Source of the DNA: Lysinibacillus sp. B2A1
GTDB taxonomy: Bacteria > Bacillota > Bacilli > Bacillales_A > Planococcaceae
Assembly (NCBI GenBank): GCA_002973635.1
Contig: CP027224.1
Location: 320,501 to 384,500 of the forward strand
Direction: 5' to 3'
Length of the DNA: 64,000 nt
Part shown: positions 26,358 to 35,438 of the stretch, in pieces
Position numbering within the stretch: position 1 is the first letter of the stretch
Layout of the letters: the number at the start of each line of letters is the position of its first letter
The notes under the pieces: model-generated
Databases searched by the model: none
Seen by the model: the letters and a program-made list of their open reading frames with translations, nothing else
What the model was told of the DNA's origin: nothing
Translations under genes and position numbers: made by a program

Positions 26358-28062
26358 TTTGGAACAATTAACTCCTGATACATGTAATGTTTTAACGAAT
26401 CAAACTAATGCTCAACAAATTTTGTTAGAGCTTGAAAAACAAGGGTTATTTATTAGTAGAGTTGAAACGGAAGAACAGGTTTATCGATACCATAATTTGT
26501 TAAGGGAAACATTACGTCAAGAATTGAATTATCGACTTTCTCAGATTGAGATTTTTAATTTATATGAAAAAGCTGCTGTGGCACTATACCGTAATAGGAA
26601 TTTTTTATCAGCCATAGAGCTTGCGTTAAGTGGTGGGGTATTTACCTATGCTGAGCAATGGATTCATGAACATATTGTAATGTTTCTTTCCTGTGGGCAT
26701 TCAACATCTTATATAAATTGGATTAATATTTTATTGACGAATGGATATGAAGTACATCCAGAATTGATGGTTATGTACGCCTATACACTTGCTGCATTAC
26801 ACAATCTAGATGATGCATCCCAGATTTTGCTTGAGCTAGAACAAAAGCATGAGATGAATCAGTGGATGGATAAAGCCGCATATGCATCAGCTGTAGATGA
26901 TTTTTTAGGTGTGAAAGCCTATGTTTCCGTGATGAAAAATGGAGATCTTGCAAAAGGTGCACAATATATTCGGCAAAGGTTGGAGAGAAAACCTATAGGA
27001 TCAAAATGGGACGCCATTTTTATACAATACAACCAAAAAGAACATGTTCTGTTTCGAACGAATATAGGTTCCAAAGGAAAGCTGCTTTCAGATGAACAGG
27101 CGATGTCCTTTTTTGCAAAATTTAGAACAGGTGAATTTAAGGATTTAAGTATGACTGGTTATAGCTATGGAATGCGTGCAGAAAAATTATATGAATGGAA
27201 TCACTTTGATGAGCTATCAATAGAATTAGAGGAGGCTTTAAGTTCTGGTCATCGATTCCGAGATGCAGGATTATTAGTGCCCATGTACATTTTAAAAAGT
27301 AAAATCGCTGCTTTAGAAAATCAGCATATAGTGGCGCAGGCCGTGTTAGATCATGCAATAGAGAATGTAAGTGAACATCATTGGATGAATACAATAAGAG
27401 TGATGAAGGTACTTTTATATTTACGCGAAAATAATATTGACCAAGCAGAACAGGAGCTAGCCAAAATCAAAGATAATGCCGATATGAATTCTCCATTCTA
27501 TTCGCTCGTAAAAGCTAGATATTTATTTATGAAGGGGCACCTCCTAGAAGCTCAGCAACTTATTATACAGGTGCAATTACAGGCAGAGCAACAAGGGCAG
27601 CTATCCACTCTTATTGAAGCAATAATCTTATCAGCCTTATGCTTGGCAGAGCTAGGACAAACAGAAGAGGCATTGTTGGCATTACATCAAGCTTTAAAAT
27701 TCGCCGAGCCTTATAACTATACAAGAACCTTTTTGGATGAGTGCAATATCTGTTCCCTATTAGGAAACTACGTTGATGTTCGACAGAAAGCTTCTAAAGG
27801 CGAATGGGATGAGGAGGTCTCTATTAGCTATGTCTATCGATTGCTAGAATGTGCTAACAAACATGAGCAAGTATCTGCATTAGAGACTCTATCCGCCCGT
27901 GAACAAGAAATTTTTTCACTCCTTTCAGCAGGTGCCTCTAATAAGGAAATAGCAGAGCAATTATTTTTATCTGAAGGTACCGTACGGGTCTATCTTTCAG
28001 CAATTTACAGCAAGCTAGGTGTTAAAAATAGAGCACAGGCAATATTATTAAAACAGCCCTAA
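26358..28062 (+). pseudogene. MalT-type regulator, 3' part, split by IS110 element
   Basis: This is the separated remainder, about 567 residues. It holds the TPR-like region and the LuxR domain at the C-terminus ([21 protein letters not shown] with [19 protein letters not shown]). A TTG at 26359 could start translation, but no convincing ribosome binding site is present and the ATPase domain is missing. It is therefore probably inactive as an activator. Confidence 0.9.
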
Positions 28063-28070
28063 TAAAACGA

Positions 28071-28101
28071 TCCGCTATCCTTTTTGATAGCGGATTTTTT
28101 C
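28071..28101 (+). terminator. terminator after the split MalT-type gene
   Basis: TCCGCTATC-CTTTTT-GATAGCGGA is followed by TTTTTT. Confidence 0.9.
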
Positions 28102-28104
28102 TTG

Positions 28105-28134
28105 TTGAGCAATCTATTAACATTGCTCAATAGT
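28105..28134 (+). promoter_or_regulatory. 27-bp upstream repeat with 9-bp inverted repeat, copy 1
   Basis: TTGAGCAAT-CTATTAAC-ATTGCTCAA is a perfect 9-bp inverted repeat in front of the LRR/SLH gene. Bases 28108-28134 recur at 30996-31022 (26 of 27 identical). TATCAT at 28154-28159 starts 20 bases after the repeat in both copies. The -35 is poor, suggesting activator control. Confidence 0.6.
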
Positions 28135-28196
28135 TTTAAAAAAAGTAACTCTTTATCATGAAGATATATCTTTTGCTATATGAAAGGAGGATTTAA

Positions 28197-30941
28197 ATGA
28201 AAAGTCTACAGATTGGACTACTCTTTACAGCTATCTATTTTATTTTTATAGTAAACCCTTTACCTGCTCATGCGGATGCAGCTGATTATGTCTGGACAAA
28301 TAATAAGGATGGTACAGTGACGATTAAAGATTACGTTGGTACGAATACGACAATAATCATACCTAACGAGCTAGGGGGCAAGGTAGTAACAGCAATAGGT
28401 ATGGCAGCTTTTGGTGAAAAAGGTCTGACACAAGTTGTTATACCAGACAGCGTCACACGGATTGGGGATCTTGCATTTGCAGAGAATCAATTAACAGATG
28501 TAGAACTATCCAATAATCTCACAAGTATCGGTGAAGGTGTATTCTTTATGAATAAACTTACCAATATAGAAATACCGGATAATGTGACACAAATTGGCCT
28601 ATATGCATTTTTAGACAATGAGCTTTCTACTGTAAAGTTACCAAATAGGCTTAAGATAATTAGTGATTACGCATTTACAGGGAATCAATTATTAAGCATA
28701 GAGCTACCAGCAACTTTGGAGACTTTAGGAGAAATGGCGTTTTCGGAAAATCAACTTACCTCTTTAGAGATTCCTCCTAGTGTCACAAGCATAGGACCAT
28801 ATGCATTTGCCACAAACCAACTTCTGAATGTTTCAATTCCATTAAGCATAACAAGCCTAACGGAAGGTGTGTTTCTTGATAATCAACTTACTAGTATAGA
28901 AATTCCTAATAGTGTGACGAATATTGGCAGATGGGCATTTGGTGAGAATAGGCTAAGTAGTTTGGAAATCCCTAAGAATGTCATTACTGTTGAAGATAAT
29001 GCTTTTAATGATAACCAGCTTATAAAAGTAAAAGTATTATCAGATACTACCATTCTTTTAGAAGATGCTTTTAAGGCTAATCCAATAGATTTAACTATAT
29101 ATGGTCATAATGCATCAACGGCTCAAGCATATGCAAGTCAATACAATCATTTATTTGAACTGCTTACTTATAAGGTAATCTATAATGACAATGGCTCAGT
29201 ACGAGGAAATATTCCAGTAGATCCAAATATGTATGAAAGAAATACGAAAGCAACTGTTTTGGATAATGTAGGTGCATTAGAGAAGACAGGCTATTTATTT
29301 GTTGGCTGGAACAGCACTGCTAATGGAGATAGTGTAGATTATGCGGTAGATAGCATAATTGATGTTGGGGAATCAGATCTAACTTTGTATGCGAAATGGA
29401 CACCGAATGTATACACCGTGACATTTAATACAGATGGTGGTACAACAATTGACTCGGTCACAGTAATGTATGATAAGGAGGTTACCCAACCAATAGACCC
29501 AACAAAAGTGGGTCATACATTTGCGGGATGGTATATCGATGAGGCATTAAATACGCAGTGGGATTTTGCAGCAGATCGGATAACTGGAGATCTAACATTG
29601 TATGCAAAATGGGCAGCTAAAGGATATTCTGTCACTTTTAACACAAATGGAGGAACAGCTATTTCTCCGGCTACGGTAATGTATAATGAGCAAATAAGCG
29701 AACCGACAGCTCCGAAGAAAGCAGACCATACATTTGCGGGTTGGTATAAGGATGAAACACTGACTATGCCATGGAGCTTTGATACAGATATAGTGGCAGA
29801 GGATCTAACTTTATATGCTAAGTGGGAAGTAGCACAATCGGAATATACGTTGGACTTTGATACAAATGGTGGAAGTGCAGTTCCGTCCCAACGTATTGCT
29901 GGCAATGCAATAGCAACGAAACCGGTAAACCCGACAAAAGCAGGTTATACATTTGCGGGCTGGTATAAGGATAAAGCACTGACTATGCCATGGAGCTTTG
30001 ATACAGATAGGGTGGCAGAGGATCTAACTTTATATGCTAAGTGGGAGGCAGCACAATTGCTATATACGCTGGACTTTGCTACAAACGGGGGAAGTGCAGT
30101 TTTATCCCAACGTATTGCTAGCAATGCAACAGCAATAGAACCAGTAAATCCAACAAAAGCAGGTTATACATTTTCAGGTTGGTATAAGGATGCTAATTTC
30201 ACAATACCGTGGAATTTTAACATGGATAAAGTAACAGCCAATATCACTTTGTACGCTAAATGGCTAGTAAACGGCTCATCAGGTGGTGGGGGAAGTGTAA
30301 ATCCAACTCCGACGCCAATTCCAGAAGAGCCGACACAAAAACCGACTCCAGAGCAACCAAATCCTGTACCAGTAGAACCTGTTGAGCCACAACCACCTAA
30401 GCCAACACCTCAACCAGAAGAAGACATTACTTTCTCAGATGTACCAAAGAATCACTGGGCATGGACAATGATTCAGTCAATGGTGAAACAAAGGGTTATT
30501 ACAGGGTATCCAGATGGCACATTTAAACCAAATGTCCCTGTTCAGCGCCAGCATGTTGCCCTGATGCTAACACGAGCAATGGAGCTAGAGCTGAAAAAAG
30601 AAGCACTAGCATTTGATGATATCCCTGCGACACATCCATACGCTGAGGTTATCCAAAGAGTACAACAGGCAGGGCTATTTGACGGTGTGAATGGCAACTT
30701 TAATCCTACAGCCAATATGACACGCGCTCAAATGGCAAAAATAATGGTGCTAGCATTTCATTTAACGTCAACGGAAAAAGAGACATTTAATGATGTCCCA
30801 GTAACACATTGGGCATATGACTATATTGCAATTCTTGCAGCGAACGGTATTGCGCTAGGAGAAAAGGGAAACTTTAGACCAGAAGATCCTGTGACACGTG
30901 CACAGTTTGCAGCATTTTTACACAGAGTCCTACAACAATAA
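28197..30941 (+). CDS. cell-wall LRR / Listeria-Bacteroides repeat / SLH surface protein
   Basis: This 914-residue exported protein has a signal peptide ending near AHADA (residue 29). BspA-like LRR_5 repeats (about residues 33-300) repeat a unit of the form LTSIEIPNSVTNIGRWAF. About five Listeria-Bacteroides repeats (about 325-690) each end in LTLYAKW after GYTFAGWYKD. A Gly- and Pro-rich linker (about 693-740, PTPTPIPEEPTQKPTPEQ) precedes three SLH domains (about 745-914: FSDVPKNHWAW, FDDIPATHPYAE, FNDVPVTHWAY) that bind pyruvylated wall polymer. It is probably displayed on the S-layer or wall for adhesion. ATG 28197 follows AAAGGAGG. It follows the MalT-type regulators. Confidence 0.93.
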   Translation: MKSLQIGLLFTAIYFIFIVNPLPAHADAADYVWTNNKDGTVTIKDYVGTNTTIIIPNELGGKVVTAIGMAAFGEKGLTQVVIPDSVTRIGDLAFAENQLTDVELSNNLTSIGEGVFFMNKLTNIEIPDNVTQIGLYAFLDNELSTVKLPNRLKIISDYAFTGNQLLSIELPATLETLGEMAFSENQLTSLEIPPSVTSIGPYAFATNQLLNVSIPLSITSLTEGVFLDNQLTSIEIPNSVTNIGRWAFGENRLSSLEIPKNVITVEDNAFNDNQLIKVKVLSDTTILLEDAFKANPIDLTIYGHNASTAQAYASQYNHLFELLTYKVIYNDNGSVRGNIPVDPNMYERNTKATVLDNVGALEKTGYLFVGWNSTANGDSVDYAVDSIIDVGESDLTLYAKWTPNVYTVTFNTDGGTTIDSVTVMYDKEVTQPIDPTKVGHTFAGWYIDEALNTQWDFAADRITGDLTLYAKWAAKGYSVTFNTNGGTAISPATVMYNEQISEPTAPKKADHTFAGWYKDETLTMPWSFDTDIVAEDLTLYAKWEVAQSEYTLDFDTNGGSAVPSQRIAGNAIATKPVNPTKAGYTFAGWYKDKALTMPWSFDTDRVAEDLTLYAKWEAAQLLYTLDFATNGGSAVLSQRIASNATAIEPVNPTKAGYTFSGWYKDANFTIPWNFNMDKVTANITLYAKWLVNGSSGGGGSVNPTPTPIPEEPTQKPTPEQPNPVPVEPVEPQPPKPTPQPEEDITFSDVPKNHWAWTMIQSMVKQRVITGYPDGTFKPNVPVQRQHVALMLTRAMELELKKEALAFDDIPATHPYAEVIQRVQQAGLFDGVNGNFNPTANMTRAQMAKIMVLAFHLTSTEKETFNDVPVTHWAYDYIAILAANGIALGEKGNFRPEDPVTRAQFAAFLHRVLQQ
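29731..30046 (+). repeat. 219-bp internal tandem repeat in the surface protein gene
   Basis: The block from 29731 recurs from 29950 (period 219 bp, 73 codons). About 80 bases around TGACTATGCCATGGAGCTTT (29760 and 29979) are nearly identical. This is a recent expansion of the Listeria-Bacteroides repeat domain and a likely site of copy-number variation. Confidence 0.85.
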
Positions 30942-30943
30942 AT

Positions 30944-30995
30944 AAAAATCCCATCAATAACTTTTTCAATTGTTATTAATGGGATTTTTATTTTT
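30944..30995 (+). terminator. terminator after the surface protein gene
   Basis: AAAAATCCCATCAATAAC and GTTATTAATGGGATTTTT form a long stem with T-run. Confidence 0.88.
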
Positions 30996-31022
30996 AGCAA
31001 ACTATTAACATTGCTCAATAGT
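30996..31022 (+). repeat. 27-bp upstream repeat, copy 2
   Basis: It matches 28108-28134 at 26 of 27 bases. The left arm of the inverted repeat is damaged here (AGCAAACT for AGCAATCT). TATCAT follows at 31042-31047 with the same spacing as copy 1. Confidence 0.8.
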
Positions 31023-31181
31023 GCACGAAATTTAATATCCCTATCATAAGGGATAACAGAATCTTAACCAGTCTCGCCTCATCACCCAAATAGTTAGAAG
31101 AGCTGCCCAGAAAAAATCGGGTTTATAAATGCAGTTCACGGACATTTTTATACTCATCTTAGATAAAAAGGAGTGATTCAG

Positions 31182-31460
31182 ATAAAGCTTATTCGATTTG
31201 TATTTTTTGTAGTATTCGTTGTTTTTGCAGTTGGATCTATTAATCTTTCTATAAAGGAAGATGAAAGAAATTATGATTGGAGAAATAATCCAGATGGAAC
31301 CGTTACTGTAATTCATTATAACGGGGACACCAATGCATTTTCTATTCCAGATGAGCTGAATGGTAAAAAGGTAGCTAAAATAAGCGCTAATATATTTACA
31401 AAACGTTACATGGATCGTTTTTCGATGATAACGAATGTTGAAGGTGAAAGAAGTAAGTAA
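31182..31460 (+). pseudogene. truncated paralogue of the LRR surface protein, start codon lost
   Basis: About 92 residues: a hydrophobic signal-like segment (LIRFVFFVVFVVFAVGSI) and then NYDWRNNPDGTVTVIHYNG / FSIPDELNGKKVAKI, which aligns with the mature N-terminus of the 914-residue protein (DYVWTNNKDGTVTIKDYVG / IIIPNELGGKVVTAI). It ends before any LRR array, linker or SLH domain. GGAG (31170-31173) is 8 bases before ATA at 31182, where the paralogue has ATG; a GTG at 31173 overlaps the ribosome site. It is most likely a decaying gene, though a small secreted protein from a non-standard start cannot be excluded. Confidence 0.7.
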
Positions 31461-31580
31461 ATCAAAAGAGATTCCATTCATGGTATAAAATTTAAAGGTT
31501 AAATGAAGGTAAAGGTAGCGAATAAGAAAATAATTAAGGAAATAAATCAATAAATTTCCTGTTATAAAAGATTAAATAAG

Positions 31581-31598
31581 TTCTCATCATTTTCTAAT
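31581..31598 (+). promoter_or_regulatory. TTCTCAT-N4-TTCTAAT direct repeat upstream of a response regulator
   Basis: TTCTCAT-CATT-TTCTAAT has an 11-bp period and lies 59 bases before the regulator start. The same pair in the same order and spacing occurs at 34309-34326 in front of the PepSY gene. It is a strong candidate for the site of this response regulator. Confidence 0.7.
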
Positions 31599-31656
31599 TA
31601 GACTTTCACATCCTGCTTAGTTTACGATGAAAAGAAAAGATGAGGACTGATTCGAC

Positions 31657-32352
31657 ATGACCAATCGAATTTTAATAATAGAGGATGAGGAAAAGATTGC
31701 AAGGGTGTTACAACTGGAGTTGCAATTTGAGGGCTATGGGGCTGAGATGGCACATACAGGAACGGATGGTTTACTGAAATACCGTGAGCAGCAATGGGAT
31801 TTAATCTTATTGGATATTATGTTACCTGAAATGAGTGGCATGGATGTACTAAAGCGCATTCGTGCTACTGAATCACAGACGCCTGTTATCATGCTGACAG
31901 CTAAGAATGAGGTGGAAGATAAGGTCAAGGGTTTAGACCTGGGGGCAAATGACTATGTGACAAAACCATTTGAAATAGAGGAATTACTTGCTCGTATTCG
32001 GAGTGCTTTAAGATTTTCACAAAAAAGTCCCACCCAACAAGAACAAGCCACATTTGGCCAGTTATCCATTAATGAGCAAACACGAGAAGTTATCTATTAT
32101 GGAATCAATATTGACTTAACACCTCGTGAATATGATCTTCTCCTATATTTACTAAAGCATTCAAAGCAGGTATTAACACGAGAGCAAATTTTACAGGCAG
32201 TTTGGGGCTATGATTATTATGGAGATACCAATGTAGTGGATGTTTATATTCGTTATGTTCGACAAAAGCTAGAAGCTGCTAACGATACACCTATAATTCA
32301 GACAGTTCGTGGTGTTGGCTATGTGCTGAAGGAGCACAAGCATGCGACTTAA
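31657..32352 (+). CDS. OmpR/PhoB-family response regulator (PepSY locus)
   Basis: This 231-residue regulator has the receiver motifs LIIEDEEKIARVL, LILLDIMLPEMSG and NDYVTKPFEIEELLARI, and a winged helix (LTPREYDLLLYLLKHS, VVDVYIRYVRQKLEA, TVRGVGYVLKE). It overlaps the kinase gene by 11 bases and is the first gene of a four-gene PepSY locus. It probably autoregulates through the repeat at 31581-31598. Confidence 0.93.
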   Translation: MTNRILIIEDEEKIARVLQLELQFEGYGAEMAHTGTDGLLKYREQQWDLILLDIMLPEMSGMDVLKRIRATESQTPVIMLTAKNEVEDKVKGLDLGANDYVTKPFEIEELLARIRSALRFSQKSPTQQEQATFGQLSINEQTREVIYYGINIDLTPREYDLLLYLLKHSKQVLTREQILQAVWGYDYYGDTNVVDVYIRYVRQKLEAANDTPIIQTVRGVGYVLKEHKHAT

Positions 32353-33637
32353 AACAAAAATTCATTTGCTGACAACCCTGTTAATGCTTGTGATTTTAGT
32401 GGTAACGAACGGTGGTATTTATTTTTTATATGAGCAGCTTGCTTATAACACTGAAAATAAGCAGCTTCAAGCACGTGCTAACGAGCTTAGTTCAGCACTA
32501 AGCCAATTGAATGAGCAGACCAATTTGCAGCAAGTATTAAGAGCGTATATGCCAACGGATGGTGCTGTCTATATTTATGAAGGAGAGCAGTTAAAAACAA
32601 AGGTTCAGGCTACTCTTGAAATGTCAGATGCTCCTTCTATTAGCTATTCAATGCCCGCCATCTGGATGGATGGTACCGTTATACAAATTCAATTAAAGCA
32701 GTCAATGGAAGAGGTCGCGGCATCGTTGAGTTTGCTTAAGGTTATATTAATCATTGTCTCTATTGTTGCATCTATCCCAATCTTCTTAGCAAGTTTAGCT
32801 CTTGGTCGTTTAATTTTGCAGCCGTTGGAGCGTTTAAATAAAACAATGCTCAAAAGTGCGGCAACAGGAAGCTATGAAAAAATTGACCTCCCTGATAAAA
32901 GTGGAGATGAGTTAGCAAAAATTAATCATACCTTTAATATGATGATGGAAAAGCTTGAACAGCATTATCAAAAGCAGCAGCAATTTGTATCAAATGCTTC
33001 ACATGAGTTAAAGACCCCCATTACTGTTATTGAAAGCTATGCAAAATTATTATTACGCAGAGGCTTTGATAATAAAGAGGTGGCACAAGAATCACTGCAG
33101 GCAATTGTCAATGAATCCTCTCGTATGCATGAAATGGTCTTGCAGTTACTTGAATTAGCGAAAAATAAAGAGCAGCTTGCTATACAATTCACACAGCTTG
33201 AGCTTTCTCCTTTGTTAAGGAAGGTTGCCTCACAAATGAAGCAGGCCTATCATCGATCCTTTATAGTTGATGCTGAAGTACCGCGTTATATATATAGTGA
33301 TGAAAAATTGATAAAGCAGCTGCTCTTCATCTTACTTGATAATGCGCGCAAATATAGCGAGGGTGATGTTTATATACATGCAACAGAATCTACAAATCAG
33401 GTGATAATTACGATACAGGATAACGGAATTGGCATTCCAGCTGAGCATATTCCTCATTTATTTGAACGTTTTTATCGCGTGGCTGAGGATCGTAATCGAA
33501 AAACTGGCGGCTCAGGCTTAGGCCTTGCGATCGCACAAGAACTTGCGTTGCAATTGGGTATTATAATAGAGGTTGAAAGCAAACTTGGTCAGGGCTCAAG
33601 CTTTATGTTACGCGTGCCGAAGGAGGGACAGCAATGA
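32342..33637 (+). CDS. sensor histidine kinase (PepSY locus)
   Basis: This 431-residue kinase has membrane helices at about residues 10-30 and 133-158 enclosing an extracellular sensor of about 100 residues. A HAMP domain (LGRLILQPLERLNKTM) precedes the His box NASHELKTPITVIESYAKLL. The ATPase domain has LLFILLDNARKYSEG, DNGIGIP and GGSGLGLAIAQELA. AAGGAG precedes the ATG inside the regulator gene. The signal is unknown; PepSY partners suggest envelope or protease control. Confidence 0.93.
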   Translation: MRLKTKIHLLTTLLMLVILVVTNGGIYFLYEQLAYNTENKQLQARANELSSALSQLNEQTNLQQVLRAYMPTDGAVYIYEGEQLKTKVQATLEMSDAPSISYSMPAIWMDGTVIQIQLKQSMEEVAASLSLLKVILIIVSIVASIPIFLASLALGRLILQPLERLNKTMLKSAATGSYEKIDLPDKSGDELAKINHTFNMMMEKLEQHYQKQQQFVSNASHELKTPITVIESYAKLLLRRGFDNKEVAQESLQAIVNESSRMHEMVLQLLELAKNKEQLAIQFTQLELSPLLRKVASQMKQAYHRSFIVDAEVPRYIYSDEKLIKQLLFILLDNARKYSEGDVYIHATESTNQVIITIQDNGIGIPAEHIPHLFERFYRVAEDRNRKTGGSGLGLAIAQELALQLGIIIEVESKLGQGSSFMLRVPKEGQQ

Positions 33638-34305
33638 AAAAGTGGCTCATCATTAGTGTCGTCTTCCTCATCATGGCAAGTATCATTTTACTGTTTATTC
33701 AATACCGTTTTTTTCAAGCAGAGCCCTATAGTGAAACAGGGGCCATTCAGCATATCGAAGCTATCTATAATGGGCAAGTAAAGCAAATTGAAAAGCGAGG
33801 AAATGATTATAAAATGGTATTTTCCCGTGATGGAGCAATTTATACAGTCTTGCTTGATGCCGCTTCAGGACAGATCAAAGAATTGGAATTAAAGGAAACT
33901 GAAAGAAAAGCGTTATTATCAGAAAAACAAATAAAGCAGCTTATGGCGAGTGCTTATGGGGAAGTTGAGAACATTAAATTAAATCATACTGTTTATACAG
34001 TACTGGTAGAAAATAAAGATACTCAAAAGGAGCTAACTATAGACGCTTATACTGGAAAGGTTTTAACGGAAAAAGATATACAGCCAGCCAAGCAAACAGA
34101 AGGTGGAGGAGTGCTTTCTGAGCAGCAGGCAGTTAAAATTGCCTTACAGCAACTAAATGGTGAGATAGATTCCGTTGATTATGAGGAGACAGAGGATGGT
34201 GGCTACTACCTTGTTGAAATTGAAACAAAGGACGAGGAAGCCGTGTTTCAAATACATGCAATCTCAGGAAAAGTGATGTCTGTCTCATGGGATGAAGATC
34301 ATTAG
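33634..34305 (+). CDS. membrane-anchored PepSY-domain protein
   Basis: This 223-residue protein has one N-terminal membrane anchor (WLIISVVFLIMASIILLFI) and an extracellular part with repeated PepSY-type units, each ending in a turn such as LDAASGQIKELEL, IDAYTGKVLTEKD or IHAISGKVMSVSW. PepSY domains are thought to inhibit peptidases or tune envelope proteins. The ATG overlaps the kinase stop by 4 bases, so it is part of the operon and may modulate the kinase. Confidence 0.87.
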   Translation: MKKWLIISVVFLIMASIILLFIQYRFFQAEPYSETGAIQHIEAIYNGQVKQIEKRGNDYKMVFSRDGAIYTVLLDAASGQIKELELKETERKALLSEKQIKQLMASAYGEVENIKLNHTVYTVLVENKDTQKELTIDAYTGKVLTEKDIQPAKQTEGGGVLSEQQAVKIALQQLNGEIDSVDYEETEDGGYYLVEIETKDEEAVFQIHAISGKVMSVSWDEDH

Positions 34306-34308
34306 GTG

Positions 34309-34326
34309 TTCTCATGAAATTCTAAT
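34309..34326 (+). promoter_or_regulatory. TTCTCAT-N4-TTCTAAT direct repeat upstream of the second PepSY gene
   Basis: TTCTCAT-GAAA-TTCTAAT matches the site at 31581-31598 in both heptamers, order and 4-base gap, and both are preceded by G. It lies 68 bases before the PepSY start. Confidence 0.7.
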
Positions 34327-34394
34327 GTTTCTCTTATTGTCCTATCATCTTAACTTGTTATGCTAAGGATAGTTAAGACAAAGGAGAGAGGAAC

Positions 34395-34919
34395 ATGAAG
34401 AAAATTATTTTAATTCCAGCATTTGTTGGTGTACTTGGTGTCGGAGCGGTAATTGGTTCTACAACTTTACTAACTGGTGATGCAGAAGAAAAAAAAGTGT
34501 TAACAATGCAGGAGATTGAGAAAAAAGCATTAGCTGTTGTTAACGGTACAGTTGCGGATATTGAGTTCGATCAAAACCGTTATCGTTCTATCTACGAGGT
34601 TGAGGTGCATACAGAGACGGAAGAATATGATTTAAAATTTGATGCTTTTACAGGGAAGCTATTAAAGCAAAAGAAAGAGCTTCGTGATTCGGATGATATG
34701 AATGACTACTCTACAACCTCTACTAACAAAACAGCAAAAATTACAAAAGAACAGGCTATTGAAAAGGCCTTAACAAAAGTAAAGGGAACAGTTACAAAAA
34801 TAAAGCTCGATGATGGCATATATGAAATAGAAATTAAAAACGGACAATATGAATACGAAATTGATGTTGATTCTTCAACTGGGGACATTTTATGGTTCGA
34901 GCAGGATATTGAGGATTAA
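34395..34919 (+). CDS. secreted or anchored PepSY-domain protein
   Basis: This 174-residue protein has an N-terminal hydrophobic segment (ILIPAFVGVLGVGAVIGSTTLL) and two PepSY units: residues about 37-90 (MQEIEKKALAVVNGTVADIEF to FDAFTGKLLKQKK) and about 112-172 (ITKEQAIEKALTKVKGTVTKI to VDSSTGDILWFEQ). It has its own promoter region carrying the same direct repeat as the two-component genes, so it is a predicted regulon member. AAGGAGAG precedes the ATG. Confidence 0.88.
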   Translation: MKKIILIPAFVGVLGVGAVIGSTTLLTGDAEEKKVLTMQEIEKKALAVVNGTVADIEFDQNRYRSIYEVEVHTETEEYDLKFDAFTGKLLKQKKELRDSDDMNDYSTTSTNKTAKITKEQAIEKALTKVKGTVTKIKLDDGIYEIEIKNGQYEYEIDVDSSTGDILWFEQDIED

Positions 34920-34926
34920 TGTGCTT

Positions 34927-34970
34927 AGCTATCTTAAAAGTGGGAATATACTTTTAAGATAGCTTTTTTT
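34927..34970 (+). terminator. terminator after the PepSY gene
   Basis: AGCTATCTTAAAAGT and ACTTTTAAGATAGCT form a 15-bp perfect stem followed by TTTTTT. Confidence 0.93.
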
Positions 34971-35107
34971 GTCTAAATTCAATAATCAATTTGTTATTGC
35001 ATGGCTAAAGAAGTTTATGTGTTTTACACGTCTTAATGAAAAATTTTCTGCTTTACTTTTTTAATCGACAGGCGTAATATGACATCATTATAAAAGTTTC
35101 AAATTTC

Positions 35108-35262
35108 TAAATCGCTGAAGCAACTAAACGCGGGGGACCCAATTTTTACGGATAACTTAGGTAATCCTTGGGGTGAATCTCTTCAATATGAAGGGTAGGG
35201 CTACTCAGGCCCGAATCCGACAGCTAACCTCGTAAGCGTTAAGAGCAGAAAAGTGGAGCTTG
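35108..35262 (+). promoter_or_regulatory. c-di-AMP riboswitch (ydaO/yuaA type)
   Basis: The conserved blocks appear in order: ATCGCTGAAGCAACTAAACG, CGGGGGACCCAA, GGGGTGAATC, AGGGTAGGGCTACTC, GCCCGAATCCGACAGCTAAC and CTCGTAAGCG. This RNA class binds c-di-AMP and turns off K+ uptake and wall genes. It is followed by a terminator and by KimA, the classic target. Confidence 0.96.
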
Positions 35263-35276
35263 GCAGACGAATGAAC

Positions 35277-35318
35277 GTCTACAAGTCTTATTTAGTGATG
35301 ACTTGTGGACTTTTTTTA
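35277..35318 (+). terminator. riboswitch-controlled terminator of kimA
   Basis: GTCTACAAGTC and GACTTGTGGAC form an 11-bp stem (one G-T pair) followed by TTTTTTT. Confidence 0.88.
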
Positions 35319-35438
35319 TCCCATTTCTCGTTCTAGGGATGAAAAAAAGCCCCAATGTATAACACAATAACGATTATGCGAGGGCGTAATCGATTTAGAA
35401 ATGCGAAACACACTCTATGAAACTAGAAGGTGTTTATT

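Noticed and set aside
29513..29905. 130-codon antisense frame in the surface protein gene
   Set aside because: It arises from the repeated Listeria-Bacteroides units on the other strand.
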